The notes below the pieces were generated by a model, which saw only the letters and a program-made list of their open reading frames with translations, was not told the origin of the DNA and did not search any database. From assembly GCF_030813495.1 (NCBI RefSeq), contig NZ_JAUSUI010000003.1, positions 310,001 to 374,000 of the forward strand: a stretch of 64,000 bases of DNA. The letters are read 5' to 3'. A program made the position numbers and the translations under genes. Source of the DNA: Ancylobacter polymorphus (GTDB lineage Bacteria > Pseudomonadota > Alphaproteobacteria > Rhizobiales > Xanthobacteraceae). This document shows positions 27,959 through 36,073 of the stretch, one piece after another. The stretch's first letter is position 1. Each line of letters starts with the position of its first letter.

Positions 27959-28007
27959 GGCTCTTGAGCACGTTCCGACCTGATGGCATCGCCAGCTGCG
28001 ACACCGT

Positions 28008-28931
28008 TCAGGGCTGAGGCGCGGGCACGGTCGGGTATCCTTCGAGCGGTGCGCTCGGCGCGCTTGGTCCGGTGTCGGCGGGCGCCGGCACGGACGGGGA
28101 CGCGGCGGGGGCTATGGTGCGCGCCGGTGCCGGCGGCGGCGCGGTGGCCGCGCCCGTGCCGAACACGGTCGAGGGATAGACGACCGGTCCGCCGACCCGG
28201 CCAAGCTCCGGCGCGACCGGGAGAGGGCGACCATAGGGTTGCCAGCTGCGTGGCAGGAAATAGCCATTGATGGTGTAGCGGTACATGATCCGCAGCAGCG
28301 CGGCTTCGCTGGCGCCGCTCTGGCAGAAGCGCAGACGCACCGACAAGACGCCACGATCCGCCGCCAATACGTTCATCCGTTGCTGGCCCTGAATGCGCTG
28401 CCAGGCGTAGAGGCAGAGGTCGCGTCCTTCTCCCGGCCCCACGGCGTAGCCGAAGGGTCCGTAGCGGTTCTGGACGAAATAGGTTGACGGGCGCAGGTCG
28501 ATGCCGGGCAGTGCCTGCTCCATCTCCTCCGCCAGGGCGTATTCGCTGAGGAAGCTGTCGTTCTTGATGTTCTCGGGGCCGGTTCGCCCTTCCACGGGGC
28601 CGAAAAACACGACGCTGAAGGCATTCTGGCCCGGCGTCGCCGCCTCGGTCGCCAGCATCACCTCCTGCTGCAGCGCATTGGCATAGCGCGTTTCGATCAC
28701 GCCGATGATGCGCGGGCCGCCGGGCTCTGGCAGCACCAGTGCCTCCACGGCGGGAACCTCGGCCGAAAGAGTGGCAACGACCGGCGGTCGGCCCGTCGTG
28801 CAGCCCCCCGCCAGCAGCAGGCAGCCCATGGCGAAGGCACCCCGACGCAAGCTTTTGGCGCTGGAATGTCCGAGGCGCGCAGCCGCGCGGCCTGCAGTGT
28901 CGCCTGTCGTTTCCTGGGGCGGGCGGGACAT
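28008..28931 (-). CDS. bcsN: Cellulose biosynthesis protein BcsN (putative lipoprotein)
   Basis: A 307-residue protein from the ATG at 28931; GTG-free ATG 28967 is possible but has no ribosome site. A hydrophobic segment ends in a lipobox-like LLLAGGC with Cys44, so it is probably a lipoprotein. The central region (VVFFGPVEGRTGPENIKNDS, RPSTYFVQNRYGPFGYAVG, CLYAWQRI) matches what I recall of the BcsN family found with bcsAB in Rhizobiales, whose role is not settled. The C-terminus is Pro/Ala-rich. It is divergent from bcsA with about 200 bp of shared upstream DNA before the inserted IS element. Confidence 0.8.
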   Translation of the reverse strand: MSRPPQETTGDTAGRAAARLGHSSAKSLRRGAFAMGCLLLAGGCTTGRPPVVATLSAEVPAVEALVLPEPGGPRIIGVIETRYANALQQEVMLATEAATPGQNAFSVVFFGPVEGRTGPENIKNDSFLSEYALAEEMEQALPGIDLRPSTYFVQNRYGPFGYAVGPGEGRDLCLYAWQRIQGQQRMNVLAADRGVLSVRLRFCQSGASEAALLRIMYRYTINGYFLPRSWQPYGRPLPVAPELGRVGGPVVYPSTVFGTGAATAPPPAPARTIAPAASPSVPAPADTGPSAPSAPLEGYPTVPAPQP

Positions 28932-29135
28932 GGCGGGCCTGTCAATCTCGCAAAACGAATCACGCATCGATGCAATCTAGCGCCCCAGCGCCGCGGCAGA
29001 AACGGTCAAAGATCGAACAAGATGTTAGCAGATGTGAGCGCGCGCCCATGACTTGTGTACCCGGGCGACTTGCGATCAGAGCACGTACCACGTAAGAGCC
29101 GCCGTAAGGGCGACTGCGGAGACCAGCCGAAAATT
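28932..29135. other. Original bcsN-bcsA divergent promoter region
   Basis: About 204 bp between the bcsN start and the original bcsA ATG at 29136. It includes an ACGTA-CC-ACGTA direct repeat near 29082-29093. No TTAA-N7-TTAA site or confident sigma-70 boxes were found. The insertion sequence now separates this promoter region from the bcsA body. Confidence 0.45.
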
Positions 29136-29147
29136 ATGAATAGAAAA
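29136..29147 (+). pseudogene. bcsA: Severed original 5' end of bcsA (codons 1-4)
   Basis: ATG AAT AGA AAA at 29136-29147 is followed at once by the IS left end. Joining it directly to 30202 (TGG GTG ACG) restores Met-Asn-Arg-Lys-Trp-Val-Thr-Gly in frame with BcsA. The last 8 bases, ATAGAAAA, are repeated at 30194-30201 as the target duplication. From this ATG, translation now runs into the IS and stops at 29465 in a frame different from the transposase. Confidence 0.88.
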
Positions 29148-30193
29148 GGCTCAATTCGCGTTAGCTATGCACGATCCGATTTGGTAGGCTGGCGATCTGC
29201 ACGCAGGAGGCGAAGGTGGACCGGCAAGACTACATGGCGTGGCTTTCGCAGATCGACGAACTCTCGGCGGAGCAGCGTGTGGAAGCCGGCCGGGCGCTGG
29301 CGGGCCAACCATCTCTGGAAGCTGTGGTCGGCCTGCTCGAAGAGCGGATTGGCGCGGAACGGCGCTGCCCTCACTGCACGGCGGAAGGGGCGGTCATTCG
29401 AGGCCAGTCCAACGGTCTGCGCCGCTATTTCTGCCGCGGCTGCGGCAAGACGTTCAACTGCCTGACCGGGACGCCGCTGGCGCGGCTGCGGTACAAGGAG
29501 CGCTGGACGGCATTCGGCGCTTCGATGAGCGAGGGCGAGACGGTGGCGGCCGCGGCCCAACGCTGCGGCGTCGCCGGCAGCACGGCTTTTCGGTGGCGGC
29601 ATCGCTTTCTGCGCGCGGTGAGCAGCGGAGTTGTCAAACTGCGCGGCATTGTTGAGGCCGATGAGACCTTTGTGCTGGCCAGCCGCAAAGGCGAGCGACA
29701 TCTCGATCGCAAACCCCGCAAGCGCGGCGGCAAGGCGTCCAAGCGAGGGCTGTCCGACGAACGGGTTCCCGTCCTGGTGGCCGCCGACCGATCCGGCTCC
29801 ACCGTCAGCGCCGTATTGCCGTCCGTCTGCGCCGCCGCGATCGAAGCCGTCCTTCGGCCCGTTCTTGGCAAGGACGCCCTGCTGGTCACCGACGGCTGCA
29901 CCAGCTATCCGCCTTGCGCCGCCGCGTTGGGCGTCAGCCATGAAGTGCTCAACCAGACCGCTGGCGAACGGATGCGTGGCGATCTCCACATTCAAACGGT
30001 CAACAGCCGCCATGAGCGCCTCAAGGACTTTCTCCGCCGCCACCGCGGGATCGCCACCAAATATCTCGACAGCTACCTGCGGTGGTATCACCTCGCTATC
30101 CTCCCGCGCGCTCCCTCACCGCGCGCGGTTCTCGCCGCCGCCGCGGGAATGCTGAATGTCAGGCCAGCGTGCATAGCTAATGCGAATTGAGCC
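29148..30193 (+). mobile_element. Insertion sequence, IS1595 family (ISXO2-like)
   Basis: A 1046-bp element with 26-bp terminal inverted repeats (29148-29173 and 30168-30193) that differ at one position and begin GGCTCAATTCGC. It is flanked by perfect 8-bp direct repeats ATAGAAAA (29140-29147 and 30194-30201), the duplication length usual for IS1595. It encodes one intact transposase. The intact ends and exact duplication indicate a recent insertion. Confidence 0.95.
29216..30190 (+). CDS. IS1595-family transposase
   Basis: A 324-residue transposase. The N-terminal zinc ribbon is CPHC (about residue 51) and CRGCGKTFNCLTGTPL; the ISXO2-like catalytic domain begins near residue 145 with GIVEADETFV, and further acidic and His positions appear in LLVTDGCTSYP and NSRHERLKDFLRRHRG. 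The GTG start at 29216 is preceded by AGGAGG. The TGA stop (30188-30190) lies inside the right inverted repeat and overlaps a TTG (30187-30189) that is in frame with bcsA. Confidence 0.93.
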   Translation: MDRQDYMAWLSQIDELSAEQRVEAGRALAGQPSLEAVVGLLEERIGAERRCPHCTAEGAVIRGQSNGLRRYFCRGCGKTFNCLTGTPLARLRYKERWTAFGASMSEGETVAAAAQRCGVAGSTAFRWRHRFLRAVSSGVVKLRGIVEADETFVLASRKGERHLDRKPRKRGGKASKRGLSDERVPVLVAADRSGSTVSAVLPSVCAAAIEAVLRPVLGKDALLVTDGCTSYPPCAAALGVSHEVLNQTAGERMRGDLHIQTVNSRHERLKDFLRRHRGIATKYLDSYLRWYHLAILPRAPSPRAVLAAAAGMLNVRPACIANAN

Positions 30194-32385
30194 ATAGAAA
30201 ATGGGTGACGGGTATCTGGGTAGTATTAATCGCCCTAGTCGCATTTATAGTGACCTTACCGGTTAACTTGCAGGCGCAGCTGGTTACCGGCTGTATAGTG
30301 ATTCTACTAATTGTATTTTTGAGAATGTTTGCGCCAGAGGGTGTGCCCCGCATGGTTGCACTCGCTCTGGGCGTAGCAATGGTATCAAGGTACGTGTATT
30401 GGCGGACGACGTCAACACTACCTCCGGTAGAAGAACTGGCGAATTTCATTCCCGCCGTACTGCTCTACGTCGCTGAAATGTACAGCGTCGCGCTTATGGC
30501 GCTCAGCCTTTTCGTGGTGTCGGCGCCCCAGCCCGCGCGCGTTGCGCCAGCGATCGAGCCCGGCAGCGAGCCGACCGTCGATATCTTCGTCCCGAGCTAT
30601 AATGAGGATGCGGGATTGCTGGCGACGACGCTGGCTGCCGCGATGGCGATCGACTACCCCCGCGACCGGTTCACCGTGTGGCTGCTCGACGATGGCGGGA
30701 CCGATCAAAAATGCGAACAGCACGATCTGGCGGCCGCGCGCGAAGCGCAGGAGCGGCGGGCGACGCTGACCCAGCTCTGCGAGGAGCTCGGGGTGAACTA
30801 TCTCACCCGTCCGCGCAACGAATTTGCCAAGGCCGGCAATCTCAACCACGGCCTCGCCCATTCGCATGGCGAACTCGTCGTCGTCTTCGATGCGGATCAT
30901 GCGCCGGCGCGCTCGTTCCTGCGCGAGACGGTGGGCTATTTCCACCAGGACCCGCGCCTGTTCCTCGTCCAGACGCCGCATTTCTTCATCAATCCCGATC
31001 CGGTTGAGCGCAGCCTCGGCACATGGCGCCGCATGCCGTCGGAAAACGAGATGTTCTATGGCGTCATCCAGCGCGGTCTCGACCGCTGGGGCGGCGCGTT
31101 CTTCTGCGGGTCGGCGGCGGTGCTCCGGCGCGAAGCGCTGCTGGAGACGGACGGTTTCGCCCATTCCTCGATCACCGAGGATTGCGAGACGGCGCTGTCG
31201 CTCCACGCGCGCGGCTGGCATAGCGTGTATGTGGACACGCCGCTCATTGCCGGGCTGCAGCCGGAGACGTTTGCCAATTTCATCGGCCAGCGTTCCCGCT
31301 GGGCGCAGGGCATGTACCAGATCCTTCGCTTCCACTTCCCGCTGTTCCGCTCGGGTCTGACGGTTGCGCAGCGTATCTGCTACATGTCCAGCATCCTGTT
31401 CTGGTTCTTCCCGATTTCGCGCGCGATCTTCCTGATCTCGCCTTTCTGCTACCTGTTCTTCTCGCTGGAGATATTCAATGGTTCCGGCGCGGAATTCATA
31501 GCCTATACGGCCGTTTATCTTCTCACCAATCTCTTCATCCAGAGCTATCTCTTCGGAAAATACCGCTGGCCGTGGTTTTCCGAGCTCTATGAATATATTC
31601 AGACGGTTTATCTTCTTCCGGCGCTTCTTTCCGTCATGATCGATCCGAAGAAGCCAACCTTCCGGGTGACGTCGAAGGGCGAGACGATTGACGAGAACCG
31701 CATCTCGGAAATCGGGATTCCGTTCTTCATCATCTTTGTCATCCAGATCGTCGCCGTGTTCGTGACGTTCTGGCGGATCGCCACCGAGCCTTACTCCGCC
31801 GACATCACCCTCGTCGTCGGTATCTGGAACCTGCTGAATCTCATCATCTCCGGCTGCGCGCTCGGCGTGGTGTCGGAGAAGGCGGTCAAGCGGCATAGCC
31901 AGCGCATGGCGATCAGCCGGCGATGCAACCTTCTGATCGACGGTGTCGAGGTGCCGGCCGTCATCGACGACGTGTCCATGGGCGGCTTGCGCGTGCGCAC
32001 GGAGCTTCCTCCGGAGGCTCAGGCGCGGCTCGGGATGCACGCCGTGGTGCGGCTGACGCCCCCGGACGAATGCATCAGCGACACGCTTCCCGTGCTGGTG
32101 CGCAACATCGCCCATGATGATGGCGTGATCGTTCTGGGGACCCAGTTCAACGCCAAGTGCGCCGCTCACTATCAGCTCATCGCCGATCTGATCTTCGCCG
32201 ATGCCGACGAATGGAAGAAGTTCCAGGAGGGGAGGCGGCGAAACCCGGGCGTTCTCAGAGGAACCGTGATGTTCGTGCTGATCGCGGGCTACCAGACCCT
32301 GCGCGGGCTCGCTTATGTCACGCTGCTGGAAAGACTGACGCGCCGTCTCGCGCCCGGCATGTTCGCGGGAGCGACGGGACGATGA
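30187..32385 (+). CDS. bcsA: Cellulose synthase catalytic subunit BcsA, start replaced by IS end
   Basis: A 732-residue inner-membrane glycosyltransferase polymerising UDP-glucose to beta-1,4-glucan. GT2 residues are DDG (168-170), DAD (235-237), TED (330-332) and QRSRW (368-372). About eight membrane helices surround this domain. A C-terminal PilZ domain (RMAISRR, then DDVSMGG, near residues 570-600) should bind cyclic di-GMP. The original ATG was cut off by an IS. The only upstream in-frame start is TTG 30187 in the IS right repeat, replacing Met-Asn with Met-Ser-His. It overlaps the transposase stop as TTGA. The stop overlaps bcsB by 4 nt. Confidence 0.88.
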   Translation: MSHRKWVTGIWVVLIALVAFIVTLPVNLQAQLVTGCIVILLIVFLRMFAPEGVPRMVALALGVAMVSRYVYWRTTSTLPPVEELANFIPAVLLYVAEMYSVALMALSLFVVSAPQPARVAPAIEPGSEPTVDIFVPSYNEDAGLLATTLAAAMAIDYPRDRFTVWLLDDGGTDQKCEQHDLAAAREAQERRATLTQLCEELGVNYLTRPRNEFAKAGNLNHGLAHSHGELVVVFDADHAPARSFLRETVGYFHQDPRLFLVQTPHFFINPDPVERSLGTWRRMPSENEMFYGVIQRGLDRWGGAFFCGSAAVLRREALLETDGFAHSSITEDCETALSLHARGWHSVYVDTPLIAGLQPETFANFIGQRSRWAQGMYQILRFHFPLFRSGLTVAQRICYMSSILFWFFPISRAIFLISPFCYLFFSLEIFNGSGAEFIAYTAVYLLTNLFIQSYLFGKYRWPWFSELYEYIQTVYLLPALLSVMIDPKKPTFRVTSKGETIDENRISEIGIPFFIIFVIQIVAVFVTFWRIATEPYSADITLVVGIWNLLNLIISGCALGVVSEKAVKRHSQRMAISRRCNLLIDGVEVPAVIDDVSMGGLRVRTELPPEAQARLGMHAVVRLTPPDECISDTLPVLVRNIAHDDGVIVLGTQFNAKCAAHYQLIADLIFADADEWKKFQEGRRRNPGVLRGTVMFVLIAGYQTLRGLAYVTLLERLTRRLAPGMFAGATGR

Positions 32386-34982
32386 AAGCGCTTCGTATTG
32401 GCCTGACCGGCGGTGTCCTCTTCACCGCCCTCTTCCTCGCGGTTGTCGGCGCGGCGGCAAAGCCACCGCCCGACACGCCGGCGAACGCGGCTGTCCCGAG
32501 CCGCGCCCCGATTGCGCCCGCCTATGACATCCCCGCCTTCGACATGCAGGGCGGTGAGGACTCGGAGGCTGAGCCGCTGGTGCTTCCCGCCCTCATGGGG
32601 CCGACCGGCGCTCCCTTCGGCATGACGCCGCCCGCGCCCGAAGGGGCGCCCCAGAGCGTGCCCGGTGGGGGATCGCCGGGCTCGGTGGCCCCGTTCCAGA
32701 TGGTGCCGGGTCGGCCTGTGGCCGCAGTCCCGGCGAAGATCGAACCGCCGGGCCCCAGAACCCCCGATCGCTTCATCGTCCCGGTGCCCCGTCTGAGACT
32801 GGAAGGGGAGTCGGTCTCGCGCGGCTGGGTGACCTGGTTCACGCAGCAGGAGGTGGAGCGCCCGGCCACGCTGCTCATCGGCTATCTCAACGCCATCTAT
32901 GTGATGCCGGAACGCTCGCGCCTGAGGGTCACCATCAACGGCCAGCTTGTGGCGGAGATTCCGATCGCCTCGCCGCAGGGGCCGACCCAGGTGACGGCAG
33001 CCATTCCTGCCGGTGTGCTCCGTTCGGGCGGTAATCTCATCCGCATCGACATGCTGGCGGTGCACCGCACCGATTGCTCCATCGAATCCACCTACGACCT
33101 CTGGGTGGAACTCGACAATGCGCTGACCGGCGTGGCGTTCGGAGGCGGTCCCGTGCCGCCGCCCGTCATGGTCGATGATCTTCCCGCCGTTGGGGTCGAT
33201 GCGAGGGGATCAACCCATATTCGCTTCATCCACAGTGGGCCGATCGAGCCCCACCATAGCGCGCATTTCCTGGCGGCCGCCCAGGCCCTCACCCAGCGCG
33301 GGAGCTACTCGCATCCGGTTGTCTCGATCGTGGGGCCGAATGTCGGTCCGGCCGAGCCGGGGACCTTGAACGTCGTGGTGGGCATGGCGGAAGACCTGCG
33401 CGCCGTGATGGCCAGTCCGCCCGCCCTTATGGGTGGCCAGCCGCTGGTGCGCTTTTTCAACGATAACCGTGCGGGCGGCACCGTTCTCGTGCTGGGGGGA
33501 GAGACCGCGCGGAGCGTGGACGCCGCGATTGAGCGCCTCGCCGCCAGCAGCAGCCAGTCCGAACCTAGTAAGCTGTCGATTTCCAGCCGCTTCGCGCCGG
33601 ACGCGCCCTACTTCACCGGCGCGGGCAGCGTCCGTTTCTCCGAATTGGGGGTGATGACGCAGGAGTTTTCCGGCCGCCGGCTGCAACTGCGCTTTCCGAT
33701 CGGCCTTCCCGCCGATTTCTACGGTTCCGCCAATGGCCAGGCACGCATTCTGCTGGACGCGGCCTATGCGCCGAGCGTGCGGCCCGGAAGCCAGCTGTCG
33801 GTCTATGTGAATGGTTCGCTGGCGTCTTCCTACATGCTCACCGATCGGCATGGCGGGTTGATGGAGCGGAAGGTCATCAAGGTTCCGCTGACGCATTTCC
33901 GGGCCGGGCTCAACCGGGTCTGGATCGAAGTGATGCTGGATGTCGACAGCGACCGGATCTGCGGTCCCGGCGCGACGCTGGAGCGTGACAAGCGCTTTGT
34001 CGTCTTCGACTCCAGCGAGTTCGTGATGGACAGTTTCGCCAGGATCGGCACGAGCCCCAATCTGGCGGCGTTTTTCGGCGGCGGCTTCCCGTACTTCAAC
34101 GCCGCGCAGCCTATTGCGGTGGTGATGCGCCAGGATACGCCGACGGTTGCGGCCGCCGCGACGATCATGGCGCGGCTGTCCTTTGCGCAGGAACACATAG
34201 CCCCTGTCGACACGTCGCCGCCGCCGGCATCGCTCGCCAGCCGGCCGGTCCTGTTCATCGGGGAGATCAACCAGATCGCACCCGAAGTGCTGCGGCAGGT
34301 GGGTGTGGTGGATGCCAGCAAGATCCGCTGGCGCACCGATCGGGACGCCGACAAGGGCGCGCGAGGCCCGGCGCCCGTCTTCTGGGATGGAGGCGCTACA
34401 CTGCCGCCGGAGCCGATGCCGATGCTGGAGCAGGGTGTCCGCGTACGCTCCGGCTCGGGCAACGACGCCATCTTTGACCGCTGGCGGGATCAGGTCGCGG
34501 CAGGAAGCAACATAAGCGCCGAGTTGCTCCACTTTCAGAAATGGCTCACCGGCACGTTCGGTGTGTCTTTCGGCATGCCCAATGGCGGCGATGTCGAGCC
34601 GTTCAATCCCCCGCACAACACCTCGGTCCTGGTGGCGCAGGGTTTTGCCCCGAACAGTGACGCGGTCTGGACGCTCATTGCCGGGCATACGGCGGAGAGC
34701 TTCGATGCCGCCATCGATGAGTTCACCCTGCCGGAGTTCTGGGCGAAGAGTTATGGTCAGGCGTTGGCGTTCGACGCCGCGACCGGCCGGTTGGACATTC
34801 GCATGCCGAGCAGCGTGCGGTTCATCGTGACCCAGCCGCTGGGCCCGTCCAACCTCCGGCTCATCGCGGCCAATTGGCTGTCGCTCAATATTGTCACTTA
34901 CGCGCTGGTTCTCGTTTTATGCTGTATCGCCTTCGCCATCGTCGCCAGCCTGCTGCTTCGCCGCACGGGGCGGCGCGCCTGA
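32382..34982 (+). CDS. bcsB: Cellulose synthase regulatory/periplasmic subunit BcsB
   Basis: An 866-residue protein with an N-terminal signal segment (GGVLFTALFLAVVGAAA), a long Pro-rich linker (about residues 27-125), then the carbohydrate-binding and flavodoxin-like repeats of BcsB (SRGWVTWFTQQEVERPATLL, HRTDCSIESTYDLWVELDN, and ERDKRFVVFDSSEF). It ends with one C-terminal membrane helix (YALVLVLCCIAFAIVASLLL) that packs on BcsA. It guides the nascent glucan through the periplasm. The ATG at 32382 overlaps the bcsA stop as ATGA. Confidence 0.92.
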   Translation: MKALRIGLTGGVLFTALFLAVVGAAAKPPPDTPANAAVPSRAPIAPAYDIPAFDMQGGEDSEAEPLVLPALMGPTGAPFGMTPPAPEGAPQSVPGGGSPGSVAPFQMVPGRPVAAVPAKIEPPGPRTPDRFIVPVPRLRLEGESVSRGWVTWFTQQEVERPATLLIGYLNAIYVMPERSRLRVTINGQLVAEIPIASPQGPTQVTAAIPAGVLRSGGNLIRIDMLAVHRTDCSIESTYDLWVELDNALTGVAFGGGPVPPPVMVDDLPAVGVDARGSTHIRFIHSGPIEPHHSAHFLAAAQALTQRGSYSHPVVSIVGPNVGPAEPGTLNVVVGMAEDLRAVMASPPALMGGQPLVRFFNDNRAGGTVLVLGGETARSVDAAIERLAASSSQSEPSKLSISSRFAPDAPYFTGAGSVRFSELGVMTQEFSGRRLQLRFPIGLPADFYGSANGQARILLDAAYAPSVRPGSQLSVYVNGSLASSYMLTDRHGGLMERKVIKVPLTHFRAGLNRVWIEVMLDVDSDRICGPGATLERDKRFVVFDSSEFVMDSFARIGTSPNLAAFFGGGFPYFNAAQPIAVVMRQDTPTVAAAATIMARLSFAQEHIAPVDTSPPPASLASRPVLFIGEINQIAPEVLRQVGVVDASKIRWRTDRDADKGARGPAPVFWDGGATLPPEPMPMLEQGVRVRSGSGNDAIFDRWRDQVAAGSNISAELLHFQKWLTGTFGVSFGMPNGGDVEPFNPPHNTSVLVAQGFAPNSDAVWTLIAGHTAESFDAAIDEFTLPEFWAKSYGQALAFDAATGRLDIRMPSSVRFIVTQPLGPSNLRLIAANWLSLNIVTYALVLVLCCIAFAIVASLLLRRTGRRA

Positions 34983-36073
34983 TGGCGCGCTTGATGGCGC
35001 GTTTGGGCCGCGGTGCCGGCGTCGCCGCCGCCATGCTGGTGGCGGCGGCGTGTCTCGTCGCGCCGGGCGCCTTCGCAAAGGAGCCGGCCGGCATGATCTC
35101 CCGCGACGACTGGGCCGCCTATTCCGCACGCTTCGTCGATCCCAGCGGCCGGGTCATCGATGACGCGAACGGCCGTATCAGCCATTCCGAAGGGCAGGGC
35201 TATGGCATGCTGCTCGCCTATCTCGCCGGCGACAAGGCGGGCTTCGAGCGGATATGGACCTTTACCCGTACCGAACTGCTGATCCGCGACGACGGCCTCG
35301 CGGCCTGGCGCTGGGACCCGGAGGCGGATCCGCACGTCACCGATATCAATGCCGCCAGCGACGGCGACATTCTCATCGCTTATGCGCTCGCGCTCGCGGG
35401 GGAGGCGTGGAGCGTGCCGGACTATGTGAGCAGCGCGACCCGCATCGCGCGGGCGCTCGGCCAGCAGGTGGTGCGGCGTGAGGCCGGGCGGCTCGTGCTG
35501 CTGCCGGGCGTCACCGGCTTCTCGGTCGGCGAGCGGCCGGATGGGCCGGTGCTGAACCTGTCCTATTGGATCTTCGAGGCCTTTCCGGTCCTTGCCCGGC
35601 TCGCGCCTGAAGTCGACTGGGCGGGTCTTGCCGCCTCCGGCCGGGAACTGCTGTCCCTCGCCCGCCTCGGCCCGGCCAAGCTGCCGCCAGACTGGATTTC
35701 CGCGCCGGCCGGTCGCCCGCTGGCGCCGGCCGACGGTTTCGAACCGGTCTTTGGTTACAATTCGTTAAGGATAGTTCTTTACCTTCTGCGCGCCGGTATC
35801 CCCGACTCCGACGTTCAAAAAGCCATTCTCAACAATTGGATGGTGCAGAATGGGGGAATGCCGGCGATCGTGAATATCCCGACCGGCAAGGCCCTGGCCC
35901 GGCTGTCGGAGCCCGGCTACCGGATGCTGGCGGCAACGCTGGCCTGTGCGATCGACGGCACGGCGATTCCGGCAGATCTCAGGCGCCTGCAACCGAGCCA
36001 GTACTACCCGTCGACCCTTTATCTCCTAAGCCTGTCGCTGGTGAGTGAGAAATATCCGACATGTCTTCGCTGA
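34982..36073 (+). CDS. bcsZ: Cellulase BcsZ, glycoside hydrolase family 8
   Basis: A 363-residue periplasmic endo-beta-1,4-glucanase found in most bcs operons. The signal peptide ends near residue 32 (VAPGAFAKE). The catalytic acid Glu70 is in SEGQGYGMLLAY, and the conserved Asp pair follows in NAASDGDILIAYAL (Asp127, Asp129); LNLSYWIFEAFPVLA and GFEPVFGYNSLRIVLYLLRA are further family blocks. The ATG at 34982 overlaps the bcsB stop; ATG 34994 is an alternative. The gene end overlaps the TPR gene by 13 nt. Confidence 0.92.
   Translation: MARLMARLGRGAGVAAAMLVAAACLVAPGAFAKEPAGMISRDDWAAYSARFVDPSGRVIDDANGRISHSEGQGYGMLLAYLAGDKAGFERIWTFTRTELLIRDDGLAAWRWDPEADPHVTDINAASDGDILIAYALALAGEAWSVPDYVSSATRIARALGQQVVRREAGRLVLLPGVTGFSVGERPDGPVLNLSYWIFEAFPVLARLAPEVDWAGLAASGRELLSLARLGPAKLPPDWISAPAGRPLAPADGFEPVFGYNSLRIVLYLLRAGIPDSDVQKAILNNWMVQNGGMPAIVNIPTGKALARLSEPGYRMLAATLACAIDGTAIPADLRRLQPSQYYPSTLYLLSLSLVSEKYPTCLR

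Noticed and set aside
29055-29465. An open frame running from upstream of bcsA into the IS element, considered as a separate gene.
   Set aside because: Its in-frame ATG at 29136 is the severed bcsA start; everything after codon 4 is IS sequence read in a non-coding frame.
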